Of a stretch of DNA of 64,000 bases, positions 27,099 through 35,214 are shown piece after piece. Source of the stretch: Arthrobacter gallicola (lineage in GTDB: Bacteria; Actinomycetota; Actinomycetes; Actinomycetales; Micrococcaceae). Position numbers and translations under genes: made by a program. The stretch covers positions 162,004-226,003 of the forward strand of contig NZ_JACSQD010000003.1 in assembly GCF_014836775.1 (NCBI RefSeq), read 5' to 3'. The notes under the pieces were generated by a model. The model saw only the letters and a program-made list of their open reading frames with translations. It had not been told where the DNA came from and searched no databases. Each line of letters starts with the position of its first letter. Position 1 is the first letter of the stretch.

Positions 27099-28379
27099 TC
27101 AGTCCTGGGGCCGCGGATCCGTTGCCGTGGCCCCCAGCTCGCCCGCTGCCACGCGGATGCGCAGCGGGGTACCGGGGTTCACTGCGGCGGCTTCGCGGAC
27201 CACGGAACCGTCGCCAAGCTGTACGACGGCGTAGCCGCGGTCCAGCGTTTTCTGCGGTGAGAGGGCCAGGACCTGCGCCCGCAGGTAGGCAATCCGGTCG
27301 GCGTCGCGCCGTACCTCGGCACGCATCGCGGAGAACGCCCTGTCCCGCAGCCGGCTGATGTCATCGGCGCGCGTGGCGAGCATGGTTTCGGGTGCGGAGA
27401 GCACCGGGCGGCTGCGGATATGCCGCAGCCGCTCGGACTCGCGTCCCAGCGTCAGCTCCATGATGCGGCGCAGCTGCGAGCGGGCCGCGGAAATACGCGC
27501 CAGTTCCTCGCCGATGTCGGGCACAATCCGCTTGGCCGCATCGGTGGGGGTCGAGGCCCGCAGATCAGCGACCTCGTCAAGCAGGGGCCGGTCAGCTTCG
27601 TGGCCGATGGCACTGACCACCGGCGTTTGGGCGGCTGCCACGGCCCGGATGAGGTCCTCATTGCTGAAGGGCAGCAGATCCTCCAGGGATCCGCCGCCGC
27701 GTGCGATGACAATGACGTCGACTTCGGGCATGGCGTCCAGCGCCGCCAGGGCCCGGGTCACTTCGGCGACGGCGTTGACGCCCTGTACGGCGACTTCCCG
27801 CACTTCGAACTCCACCGCCGGCCAGCGCAGGGCGGCGTTGCGCATAACGTCCTTCATGGCATCGGAGTTGCGCCCGGTAATCAGGCCGATTCGGCCCGGC
27901 AGCAGGGGCAGCCGGCGCTTGCGGGCTGTGCTGAACAGGCCTTCGGCAGTCAGTGCCTGGCGGAGCCGTTCGATCCGGGCCAGCAGGTCGCCCAGGCCCA
28001 CGGGACGAATATCGCGGGTCTGCATGGACAGACGGCCGGTCTTCATCCAGAAGTCCGGTTTGATGTGCGCCACTACGCGCGCTCCGCGTTCCAGCGGCAG
28101 TTCCAGCCGGTTCATCACCGTTCCCCATACCGTCAGGGACAGCGAAATCTCAGCATCGACGTCGCGGAGCGTAATGTACGACGCGTTGGCGCGGCGGTTC
28201 AGCTCGATGATCTGCCCCTCGACCCACGCGGCGGGAGCCCGGTCAATGTAGGCCTTGAGGTTTTTCGAAAGCAGCGCCAGCGGCCAGGGGTTTTCCGGTG
28301 ACGTCAGGGCTGCTGTGGGGGCCAGCGCGGTCCCGGCGTCTGCCTCATCAGGGCCCTGCGGTCCTGTGTCATCCTGCAT
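27099..28379 (-). CDS. xseA: Exodeoxyribonuclease VII large subunit
   Basis: The 426-residue catalytic subunit of exonuclease VII. An N-terminal OB fold (WVEGQIIELNRR...SYITLRD) is followed by the catalytic domain with VIVIARGGGSLEDLLPF and VVSAIGHEADRPL, then coiled-coil segments and a C-terminal TLDRGYAVVQ motif. ATG 28379 has AGGAG ~6 nt upstream; the frame is open 144 codons further, without a ribosome site or homologous sequence. xseB follows 45 nt downstream. Confidence 0.94.
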   Translation of the reverse strand: MQDDTGPQGPDEADAGTALAPTAALTSPENPWPLALLSKNLKAYIDRAPAAWVEGQIIELNRRANASYITLRDVDAEISLSLTVWGTVMNRLELPLERGARVVAHIKPDFWMKTGRLSMQTRDIRPVGLGDLLARIERLRQALTAEGLFSTARKRRLPLLPGRIGLITGRNSDAMKDVMRNAALRWPAVEFEVREVAVQGVNAVAEVTRALAALDAMPEVDVIVIARGGGSLEDLLPFSNEDLIRAVAAAQTPVVSAIGHEADRPLLDEVADLRASTPTDAAKRIVPDIGEELARISAARSQLRRIMELTLGRESERLRHIRSRPVLSAPETMLATRADDISRLRDRAFSAMRAEVRRDADRIAYLRAQVLALSPQKTLDRGYAVVQLGDGSVVREAAAVNPGTPLRIRVAAGELGATATDPRPQD

Positions 28380-28560
28380 TCGAGCTCCTGGGGTTGTTCT
28401 GCTGGCCGGTGCCCGGGGAGGTACTGGTCCACGGTTAATGTCTATCAGGTACTGAGGACACGGCGGGCAGGAGCCCCCGGATGGTGGATGAAGCGCCGGC
28501 GTTTGGCAGAATTCCAGCAGGGCCGCGGACCGGGGTCCCAAGTACAACGAGTGGAGACAG

Positions 28561-29385
28561 ATGCGAAGCTTTGGTTCAGCGATCCTGGTGCTGGCCGCCG
28601 TGCTCCTGGCCTGGACGGCAGCCTGCGGCGCCTGGGTGGCGCAGAATGTGGTGTCCCCGGCAGGGTTTGCCAGCCTCGCCCAGCCGCTGGGGGAGAACCA
28701 GGCATTCCAGGCGGAGCTCTCCACTGCCATCGCGCAGCAGGCGGCCGCCTCAGCGGCTGACGGCCTGCCGGAGGGCATCACCGAATTCATCGAGCCGGTT
28801 GTGCAGAACATCGTGGCAGGAATCCAGCAGGATCCCGGATATCCAGAGGCCTGGACAGCAACCCTCGAGCAGTCTCACGCGGCGACGTTCGAGTCCGGCA
28901 GCCCGACCTTGGATATCGGCCCGCTGCTGAACCTCGTCCTGGCAGGGGTTGCCGGGGAAATCGGAACAGACGTGCCGGACAGTGCACCCCGGCCGATTGC
29001 CCTCTCCAACACAGACGTCAGCGGCGGGCTGGAGCGGCTGACCGGGTTTGCGGACGGCTGGCCCATGTTCGCCGCAGCCGCAGTGCTGGCCTTGCTGCTG
29101 GGGCTGCTCCTGGCCCGCCGCCGCTCGACCACGCTGGCACTCGCCGGTGCCGGTGCCCTCGCCGCCGGAGTCATCCTGTGGCTGCTCGCCGGTGCTGCCC
29201 CTGCGGTGACGGACAGGTACTCACCGTCCAACCCGGTCGCATCCACCTTCCTCAGCGGCCTGGCACCCGAAGTAAGCGCCGCGTTCCAGGGCTGGCTCAT
29301 CCCGCTCCTGCTGGGGGCAGCATTCATCCTGGTGCTGGGACTGGTTCTCCGGCTTGCCGCCGGAGCCCGCCGCCGGGTGCGCTGA
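28561..29385 (+). CDS. Membrane protein of unknown function
   Basis: A 274-residue protein with an N-terminal TM helix or signal anchor (residues 6-28), an external region of ~130 residues rich in Gln, Ala and Glu, then three hydrophobic segments (about 168-185, 192-212, 243-265) and a basic end (RRRVR). No catalytic motif is recognised. GTGGAGACAG supplies a ribosome site directly before ATG 28561. It sits alone between xseA (divergent) and ispH; ispH has its own promoter. Confidence 0.7.
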   Translation: MRSFGSAILVLAAVLLAWTAACGAWVAQNVVSPAGFASLAQPLGENQAFQAELSTAIAQQAAASAADGLPEGITEFIEPVVQNIVAGIQQDPGYPEAWTATLEQSHAATFESGSPTLDIGPLLNLVLAGVAGEIGTDVPDSAPRPIALSNTDVSGGLERLTGFADGWPMFAAAAVLALLLGLLLARRRSTTLALAGAGALAAGVILWLLAGAAPAVTDRYSPSNPVASTFLSGLAPEVSAAFQGWLIPLLLGAAFILVLGLVLRLAAGARRRVR

Positions 29386-29431
29386 CAGCGGACGGCCGCT
29401 GCCCCGGCGCAGGTCCGGCAGCGGCACCGGC

Positions 29432-29437
29432 TAGCAT
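29432..29437 (+). promoter_or_regulatory. -10 box TAGCAT, leaderless start of ispH
   Basis: TAGCAT ends 6 nt before ATG 29444 and no Shine-Dalgarno sequence is present. Confidence 0.5.
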
Positions 29438-29443
29438 GGTGGT

Positions 29444-30523
29444 ATGACCAGCACAGCCGTTTCCGTGCCGATGCCCACCGTGCCCCGCCGCCGCCGCAGC
29501 CCCGAAGAGATTGCCGCAGCTGCGCCCGTTGCCGGTCCCCGCCGGGTTCTCCTAGCCGCCCCCCGGGGCTATTGCGCCGGCGTCGACCGCGCGGTCATCG
29601 CCGTGGAAAAAGCGCTGGAAGCCTACGGGCCGCCCATCTACGTCCGCAAACAGATCGTCCACAACCTGCACGTGGTCCACACGCTGGAGGAAAAGGGCGC
29701 CATCTTCGTCGACGAAACCGACGAGGTTCCGGAAGGCGCCCGGCTGATCTTCTCCGCCCATGGTGTCTCTCCCGCCGTCGTGCAGTCCGCGAAGGACCGC
29801 AACCTGCAGACCATCGATGCCACCTGCCCGCTGGTGACCAAGGTGCATAAGGAAGCGGTGCGCTTTGCCCGGGACGACTTTGACATCCTCCTGATCGGCC
29901 ACGAAGGCCACGAGGAAGTGGAAGGCACTTACGGCGAGGCTCCCGAGCACACGCAGATTGTGAACGGTCCCGAAGACGTGGACAAGGTGGTGGTCCGGGA
30001 TCCCAACAAGGTCATCTGGCTGTCCCAGACCACGCTGAGCGTGGACGAAGCCATGCATACGGTGAACCTGCTGCGTCAGCGGTTCCCCACCCTGCAGGAC
30101 CCGCCCAGCGACGACATCTGCTACGCCACCTCCAACCGGCAGGCTGCGATCAAGAAGATCGCCCCCGATGCGGATTTGGTGATTGTGGTGGGCTCGGCAA
30201 ACTCCTCCAACTCGGTACGCCTGGTGGAAGTTGCGCTGGAATACGGGGCCAAGGCTTCCTACCGCGTGGACTTCGCCAATGAGATCGACGAGAGCTGGTT
30301 TGAGGGCGTTGCCACCGTGGGGGTGACCTCCGGCGCTTCCGTTCCGGAAAACCTGGTCCAGGACGTCCTGAACCTGCTGGCGGACTACGGTTACGGCGAC
30401 GTCGAAGAGGTCGTCACGGCGCAGGAGGACATCATCTTCTCCCTGCCGAAGGAAATCCGGGCCACGCTCAAGGCCATGGGGGATACCTCACGCGGTCTGG
30501 GCGGACGCCGCTCCGGCTCTTAA
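29444..30523 (+). CDS. ispH: 4-hydroxy-3-methylbut-2-enyl diphosphate reductase
   Basis: The last step of the MEP isoprenoid pathway; a [4Fe-4S] enzyme giving IPP and DMAPP. The 359 residues include the three cluster cysteines in [27 protein letters not shown] and [11 protein letters not shown]. The substrate-binding HGVSP and the SxN motif ([11 protein letters not shown]) are present. A ~30-residue N-terminal extension precedes the conserved core. The start fits the leaderless -10 box. A GC-rich hairpin region separates it from ychF. Confidence 0.96.
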   Translation: MTSTAVSVPMPTVPRRRRSPEEIAAAAPVAGPRRVLLAAPRGYCAGVDRAVIAVEKALEAYGPPIYVRKQIVHNLHVVHTLEEKGAIFVDETDEVPEGARLIFSAHGVSPAVVQSAKDRNLQTIDATCPLVTKVHKEAVRFARDDFDILLIGHEGHEEVEGTYGEAPEHTQIVNGPEDVDKVVVRDPNKVIWLSQTTLSVDEAMHTVNLLRQRFPTLQDPPSDDICYATSNRQAAIKKIAPDADLVIVVGSANSSNSVRLVEVALEYGAKASYRVDFANEIDESWFEGVATVGVTSGASVPENLVQDVLNLLADYGYGDVEEVVTAQEDIIFSLPKEIRATLKAMGDTSRGLGGRRSGS

Positions 30524-30529
30524 CGGCTG

Positions 30530-30570
30530 CCGGGCCCGCGCCCGGACGGGGATCGCCGTCCGGGGCCCGG
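30530..30570 (+). terminator. GC-rich hairpin between ispH and ychF
   Basis: CCGGACGG (30542-30549) pairs with CCGTCCGG (30556-30563). An outer GC-rich arm from 30530 can pair with 30563-30570. There is no T-run. A tandem GGTCCGTCGCA repeat lies immediately downstream. Probable intrinsic terminator of ispH. Confidence 0.5.
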
Positions 30571-30623
30571 TCCGTCGCAAGGTCCGTCGCAGGGTCCGGT
30601 TCGGCACCCGGGAGCTGCCCCGG

Positions 30624-30629
30624 TATCAT
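30624..30629 (+). promoter_or_regulatory. -10 box TATCAT before ychF
   Basis: TATCAT ends 8 nt before GTG 30638. It supports that start, which gives the canonical MALTIGIVGLPNVGKST N-terminus, over TTG 30629. Confidence 0.45.
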
Positions 30630-30637
30630 TGGCTAAC

Positions 30638-31723
30638 GTGGCTCTTACTATTGGCATCGTCGGCCTGCCCAACGTCGGCAAATCAACCCTGTTCAATGCG
30701 CTGACCCGCAATAACGTGCTGGCAGCGAACTATCCGTTTGCGACGATCGAGCCGAATGTCGGCGTCGTCTCCCTGCCGGATCCGCGTCTGGCGAAGCTGG
30801 CCGAGATCTTCGGTTCGGCCCGCATCCTGCCCGCAACCGTGTCCTTCGTGGACATCGCCGGCATTGTGAAGGGTGCATCCGAAGGCGAAGGCCTGGGCAA
30901 CCAGTTCCTCGCGAACATCCGCGAAGCCGAAGCCATTGCCCAGGTTATCCGCGTCTTCGATGATCCCGACGTTGTGCACGTGGACGGCAAGGTCGATCCG
31001 AGCTCCGACATGGAGACCATCAACACTGAACTGATCCTCGCGGATCTCCAGACCCTGGAGAAGGCCATTCCGCGGGTGGAGAAGGAAGTGAAGATCAAGA
31101 AGCGCGACGCCGCGCAGTTGGCTGCCATGCAGGCCGCCCAGGCTGTGCTGGAACGCGGGGACACCATTTTCGCCTCCGTGGAGAGCGACAAGCTGGACAT
31201 GGAGCACCTGCGCGAGCTGAGCCTGCTCACCGCCAAGCCGTTCATTTATGTCTTCAACGTCGACGACGCCGTCCTCGGCAACCCGGAGCGCCAGGAGGAG
31301 CTGCGCGCACTCGTGGCCCCTGCCGACGCCATCTTCCTTGACGCCAAGCTCGAAGCCGACCTGGTGGAGCTGGACGAAGAGGAAGCCCGCGAGATGCTGG
31401 AGATGAGCGGCCAGGAGGAATCCGGTCTGGATAAGCTGGCCCGTGTCGGCTTCCACACCCTCGGACTGCAGACCTACCTGACCGCCGGTCCCAAGGAGAC
31501 CCGCGCCTGGACCATCCACCGCGGCGATACCGCTCCCCAGGCTGCCGGCGTCATCCATACCGACTTCCAGCGCGGCTTCATCAAGGCCGAAGTTGTCTCC
31601 TTCGACGACCTGGTCGAAGCCGGTTCCATGGCTGAGGCCAAGGCCCACGGCAAGGTCCGGATTGAAGGCAAGGACTACGTGATGGCCGACGGCGACGTGG
31701 TGGAGTTCCGCTTTAACGTCTAG
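30638..31723 (+). CDS. ychF: Redox/ribosome-associated ATPase YchF
   Basis: A 361-residue Obg-family P-loop protein that prefers ATP. G1 is GLPNVGKSTLFN, G3 is DIAGIVKGASEGEGLG, and the NxxE variant of G4 is FNVDD. A coiled-coil insert and a C-terminal TGS domain (TYLTAGPKETRAWTI to the end VVEFRFNV) follow. It binds ribosomes and modulates stress responses in other bacteria. Its last codons and terminator are repeated at 33257, so the 3' end looks like an integration target. Confidence 0.96.
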   Translation: MALTIGIVGLPNVGKSTLFNALTRNNVLAANYPFATIEPNVGVVSLPDPRLAKLAEIFGSARILPATVSFVDIAGIVKGASEGEGLGNQFLANIREAEAIAQVIRVFDDPDVVHVDGKVDPSSDMETINTELILADLQTLEKAIPRVEKEVKIKKRDAAQLAAMQAAQAVLERGDTIFASVESDKLDMEHLRELSLLTAKPFIYVFNVDDAVLGNPERQEELRALVAPADAIFLDAKLEADLVELDEEEAREMLEMSGQEESGLDKLARVGFHTLGLQTYLTAGPKETRAWTIHRGDTAPQAAGVIHTDFQRGFIKAEVVSFDDLVEAGSMAEAKAHGKVRIEGKDYVMADGDVVEFRFNV

Positions 31724-31785
31724 GTCCCTCGCCTGAATTAGTAGAAATGCCGCCCTCACCGGAAACGTTGAGGGCGGCATTTCTT
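31692..31785 (+). repeat. Copy A of the ychF 3'-end repeat, including its terminator
   Basis: The last codons of ychF (GDVVEFRFNV), the stop and the following CGCCTGAAT and AATGCCGCCCTC segments recur in copy B at 33257-33350. Attachment-site-like duplication. Confidence 0.65.
31745..31785 (+). terminator. Terminator of ychF
   Basis: A 14-bp stem (31745-31758 with 31769-31782) with a 10-nt loop, flanked by A residues on one side and T residues on the other. Confidence 0.85.
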
Positions 31786-32113
31786 ATGACCGGGGTCGAT
31801 AGCTTTACAAATGATCTGTCCCAACGAGGTGGGAGCCGAAGCGGCTCTATGCGGCTATCCACGAAGTGCGCCGGGTGGGGAGCATACTGACGTTCGTCCG
31901 GGCTCATTCGGCGTCTCTAACGACCGGGATCTCCCGCTGTGCTTTGGTCGCTAGTTCACTATTAGAGGACTTCTTTCACATCTGCGTCATCACGAGCAAC
32001 GATGGGGATAGAAAATCGCATTGATGCAGAGGTCCGTTTTCAGACATACTAATCCACAGGGCACACCGTATATCGGGTGGGCGGGGGACTAACAGTTTGA
32101 AGGAGCTAATCCA
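31786..32113 (+). other. Intergenic stretch after ychF without a recognisable gene
   Basis: About 330 nt with lower GC than the core genome. I found no supported ORF, RNA or repeat, except the ribosome site AAGGAGCTAA just before 32114. It could be the decayed edge of an inserted element. Confidence 0.5.
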
Positions 32114-32452
32114 ATGATAGGAGCTGAATCGCTGCCTGCTTTATATGCCCACATGATTGAGTGCGGGATTATCGATCTGGATCCGTGGGCGGTATTACGG
32201 GGAGAGATGCAGCTGCGGCGGGCTCAACATATTGAGCAGGTATTCCCGGGGTGGGGGGTCATTCCCTTTGCCCGTCGGACTGATAACGACGACGTGGCGT
32301 GCTGGACCGGCAGCAAGGTTGTAGTGATCGATTACTGGGATCTTATTTGGGATGAGAACGGCCCCCGACGTTTGGTGGCACGTGAGTATAGCTCGATGGA
32401 GGAATGGTTCCTTGCTGCCGCCCGGGACTTCATCGAATTTGACTGGAGTTGA
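32114..32452 (+). CDS. Hypothetical small acidic protein, possibly a SUKH/Smi1-like immunity protein
   Basis: A 112-residue acidic protein with no signal peptide or TM helix. AAGGAG lies 9 nt before ATG 32114. The pattern PFARRTDNDDVACW, then VVVIDYWD and a C-terminal YSSMEEWFLAAARDFIEFDW resembles SUKH/Smi1-Knr4 immunity proteins (acidic loop, strand, SFxxFL-like helix). That similarity is weak and made by eye. It lies in the accessory stretch just upstream of kptA. No toxin is visible. Function unproven. Confidence 0.5.
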   Translation: MIGAESLPALYAHMIECGIIDLDPWAVLRGEMQLRRAQHIEQVFPGWGVIPFARRTDNDDVACWTGSKVVVIDYWDLIWDENGPRRLVAREYSSMEEWFLAAARDFIEFDWS

Positions 32453-32560
32453 CCCTGGCCAAGAAAGGGCCAGACAAGGGTGGATCGCCTTTGGATCCGG
32501 AACGCAGGGTCCCGATGACAGTTAGCAGCACCGTGCAGAACACTGAAAGGCAGCACACGA

Positions 32561-33127
32561 ATGAGCAGTACTCCTAGCCGGCCGGAAATCAGTAGGGTGT
32601 TGTCCCATGCGCTTCGTCATGCCCCCGATGATTATGGGCTGGTGCTGGATCAGGAGGGATGGGCTCAGGTGGATGAGGTGATTACTGCCTTGCACCGGTT
32701 GGGCCCGAAGTGGGAAGTCGTTGATGAAGTGAGGCTTCACGAGGTGCTGGAGGCTGCTGGGAAGAAGCGCCATCAGATAAGCAACGGCATGATCCGGGCG
32801 GTGCATGGCCATTCCGTGCCGGTCCGGCCGGCGGAGGAACCTGTTGAGCCGCCCTCGGTGCTTTTCCACGGGACCGCGCGGGATATTGTCCCGGTCATTC
32901 GGACTGCCGGGATTCTTCCCATGGGGCGCCGGTATGTCCACTTGGCGGAGACCGTGGAGCAGGCGAGGGAAGTTGGACACCGTAAGGACAATTCTCCTGC
33001 GATTCTTGCGATTGATACCGGTATGGCGGTGTCACAAGGTGTTTCCTTCTATCGGTCGGAGTCCGGAGTTTGGCTGTCCGGTCCCGTTCCTGCGGGGGCG
33101 GTTGAGGTCCTGGATACAACCGGCTGA
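32561..33127 (+). CDS. kptA: RNA 2'-phosphotransferase KptA/Tpt1
   Basis: A 188-residue enzyme of the Tpt1/KptA family, which removes an internal RNA 2'-phosphate using NAD+ and releases ADP-ribose 1'',2''-cyclic phosphate. The N-terminal winged-helix part contains SHALRHAPDDYGL. The C-terminal ADP-ribosyltransferase fold contains AVHGHS, LFHGTARD, RRYVHLAE and FYRSESGVWLSGPVP. The Arg-His and His-Gly-Thr catalytic positions look intact. GAAAGG precedes the ATG by ~9 nt. It lies between ychF-end copies A and B. Bacteria lack the fungal tRNA-splicing pathway, so the substrate here is unclear. Confidence 0.88.
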   Translation: MSSTPSRPEISRVLSHALRHAPDDYGLVLDQEGWAQVDEVITALHRLGPKWEVVDEVRLHEVLEAAGKKRHQISNGMIRAVHGHSVPVRPAEEPVEPPSVLFHGTARDIVPVIRTAGILPMGRRYVHLAETVEQAREVGHRKDNSPAILAIDTGMAVSQGVSFYRSESGVWLSGPVPAGAVEVLDTTG

Positions 33128-33256
33128 CGACTCCCGGAGACGTTGATGCATCGGGCGGTGACCACTTGCAGCGCCAAGAGAGCCATCAGTCACCACATGC
33201 TTAAAGTCTCCAGCCTCATCCGGTCGCGAGTGGTGCAGCAGACGCTATCCGGCTAG

Positions 33257-33350
33257 GGAACGCGGTCGAATTTAGAAACAACGTCTAGGTTCTGCGCCTG
33301 AATGAATGAGAATGCCGCCCTCCGTGCATTGCTTCGGAGTGCGGCATTTT
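33257..33350 (+). repeat. Copy B of the ychF 3'-end repeat
   Basis: Reads G-N-A-V-E-F-R-N-N-V-stop, where copy A reads G-D-V-V-E-F-R-F-N-V-stop, but with different codons (GAATTTAGA for GAGTTCCGC). It is followed by matching CGCCTGAAT and AATGCCGCCCTC segments and a hairpin. It lies 1.56 kb after copy A in the same orientation. Confidence 0.7.
33311..33350 (+). terminator. Terminator in copy B
   Basis: AATGCCGC (33311-33318) pairs with GCGGCATT (33341-33348). After one mismatch, CTCCG (33320-33324) pairs with CGGAG (33335-33339). T residues follow. Confidence 0.75.
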
Positions 33351-33501
33351 CGTATGCAGTGGAAGGAAAGGATCCGGGCGGCCATGCCTGCCATCCCGAG
33401 GTTCGTGCGCGCCGGGTAGAGGAATAACAAAACGGCGCAATGACTGAGCCGAAGAAACAGACCAAACCCAATAGTCTTACAGCCGGACGGAATGCATATT
33501 C

Positions 33502-34211
33502 GTGGGCTTCTTTGCTCTTGAAGTCCTGGCTTTCGCTGTCTTCCCGGGATTGCCCCTCGTGGTGGCCGGAATGGCGATGGGACCACCCGGCTGCGAGAAT
33601 CCAGGAAGCGGACACTGGTGCTGTGGATTATTGACGGGGTGCTGACGATCGTCGCCTTGGCACCATTCATCCTCGGGATGCTCGGATTGTCATCGTTCGC
33701 CGAAGTGGATCCAACACACAAAAATGTATTGCTCGCTAATCTGTTTGGCATGGACCGTAAAGAAATGGATATCTCCGATGCCGCAACGCTTATGACCTTG
33801 CTGCATCGTGGTAAGCGCCCCTCAACGCTCCGTACGCTGCTGCCGGGGTGGGACATGCTGCAGGTCAACGTCCCTTCACGGGAACAGATGGAGACTGCAA
33901 TGTCGATCCTCGTTGGTTCCGGTCTGGCAGAAGTGGACTCGTCGTGGGGAATGCTTCTCACGGAGGACGGGGAACGGATCAGGCGGTCCGTCAAGGGTTG
34001 GCAGGGGATGCGGATGATCCCGGGCGCCATCAGCGAGATTCTGGCAGGACGACAGTTGAGCCGTGCGCCGCTGACCCTGCCTCAGCCGGTCTTTGATGCG
34101 GCGCGGGAGGAGTATTACGACGCCGCCCGACGCAGGGCAGAGCGTGCACAAAGGCGCAGGTCACGGCCGCGCTGGTGGTGGCCCGATCCATCCAGGCGTC
34201 CCGGCCAGTGA
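33502..34211 (+). pseudogene. Frameshifted small membrane protein gene
   Basis: Two hydrophobic segments lie in different frames. From GTG 33502 the frame reads GFFALEVLAFAVFPGLPLVV to about 33580, then ends at a stop near 33645. The -1 frame continues TTRLRESRKRTLVLWIIDGVL and is open from there to 34211. One missing base around GATGGGACC (33576-33584) would join them into a ~235-residue protein with two TM helices, a winged-helix-like part (SREQMETAMSILVGSGLAEV...LLTEDGERI) and a basic end. If the frameshift is real the shorter GTG 33618 frame (197 aa) could still be made. Family unknown. Confidence 0.5.
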
Positions 34212-34669
34212 TGCTGCTGGGTGAGAGTCGGTGCCTGCTGAGCCGGAGGCGTCCTCGGATGTGGTCGGCCCGCCAGGTTCCTCGGTTACGGAACGTCGTT
34301 GAATTTAGACGAAGGATCTCGGGATCGACGCTTGCGATGATCCCGGAGTAGAACACCTTGGCCTGCTCTTTCAACGATGATTCGTTTTGGCCGATGAACT
34401 TCTGCTTGTTGTCGTCGCCAGGAATGTTGTTGATCATGCAATTTTGAACGGCTGGCGGATGACGGCTCTTGGAATCGGGGGACGGGATACGTTCGGGGAA
34501 CCCCATCTGGGCGGCCGCAGTTACTGGCGGGGGACTGACCTATCTCCCCGGCGGCCCTTCTCCCTACCCTGCGAACTCAAAGGCGATTCGCAGTTCAATA
34601 GGCCGACCGGCAACTGTGCGATTGTCATAGCCGAAGCATACGGTGGATGACGGCAGGGAGGACTCCGGA
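34212..34669. other. Stretch without a supported gene, holding copy C
   Basis: About 460 nt of mixed GC. It contains copy C of the ychF-end repeat (34290-34309). A minus-strand frame reads INNIPGDDNKQKFIGQNES and onward across 34440-34290, which could be a remnant of a lower-GC gene; it has no recognised family. Confidence 0.4.
34290..34309 (+). repeat. Copy C, short ychF-end-like repeat
   Basis: GGAACG followed by 14 nt ending GAATTTAGA matches copy B (33257-33276) at 17 of 20 positions and again encodes VVEFR in one frame. The stop codon and terminator part are absent. Confidence 0.4.
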
Positions 34670-34954
34670 ATGGGTCAGCTGGCTGCATCAGTCGAAGTAG
34701 TTCGGCATGAAGCATTCACTCCGGCGCTCACGGACGAGCTTCGGTCCTTGTTCGATGCCGAGTATCTCTCTGACTTTGGTGAATGGGATCCGAAGCAGCC
34801 ATACGGTTATGCCTCCCACGATATTCACCTGGTCGCACGCGCAGCCGGTGACATCGTGGGGCACGCGGGCTGGGCGCGGCGGACAATCATGGTGGGTTCG
34901 AGGACCGTTGAGGTTGCCGGTACAGGCGGAGTGCTGTTTGCCGCGGAGGCCTGA
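34670..34954 (+). pseudogene. N-terminal fragment of a GNAT acetyltransferase (AAC(2')-like)
   Basis: Only 94 residues remain of a fold that normally needs ~170-190. The preserved part (YGYASHDIHLVARAAGDIVG, then HAGWARRTIMVG and VEVAGTGGVLF) resembles the first half of AAC(2')/Eis-like GNAT enzymes. It stops just before the acetyl-CoA-binding R/Q-x-x-G-x-G/A motif. None of the three downstream frames restores that motif. GGGAGGAC precedes ATG 34670. Likely a decayed gene with no activity. Confidence 0.6.
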
Positions 34955-35177
34955 CGGAGAGGTCGACATTCAAGGACGCCCATGGTGAACAGGCGGCGCG
35001 TTCTCCCGGTAGGCGACCGGGATACCAAATACATCCTCTGATACTCTCTGCGTGTGGTTATGCCCTTCTTCAACTGACGGTCTGCGTCTCGCCCGCGCAG
35101 CACTCCGCTACACCGGCCCGGGCGGCCTCTTTTTCGTGCCCTGGCTCAGTCAAGCCGACGTCGGATTTGGCATTTTG

Positions 35178-35193
35178 ACCTTGTGATCAAGGT
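35178..35193 (+). promoter_or_regulatory. 16-bp dyad ACCTTG-TGAT-CAAGGT, MerR-type operator candidate
   Basis: A perfect 6-bp inverted repeat overlaps a -35-like TTGACC (35175-35180) upstream of the small ORF and MFS gene. MerR-family operators such as the SoxR box have this kind of dyad inside the promoter spacer. No good -10 box is visible and no MerR gene is nearby. Confidence 0.4.
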
Positions 35194-35214
35194 GCCCCTT
35201 GAAGGAAACCACAC

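Larger units (their letters stand above)
33128..33501 (+). other. Non-coding stretch holding copy B of the ychF end
   Basis: About 370 nt between kptA and the frameshifted membrane gene. It holds the duplicated ychF 3' end and terminator. A 64-codon frame at 33440 has no ribosome site or recognisable product, and I do not call it a gene. Confidence 0.5.

Noticed and set aside
30571..30598. Direct repeat GGTCCGTCGCA as a regulatory array
   Set aside because: Only two adjacent copies in GC-rich sequence next to a hairpin; likely simple duplication.
33440..33634. A 64-residue ORF
   Set aside because: No ribosome site, no recognisable sequence, and it overlaps the hydrophobic frame of the frameshifted gene.
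34030..34506. A 158-residue minus-strand ORF as a real gene
   Set aside because: Half of it is antisense to the membrane gene and Arg/Pro-rich; only a short segment looks protein-like.
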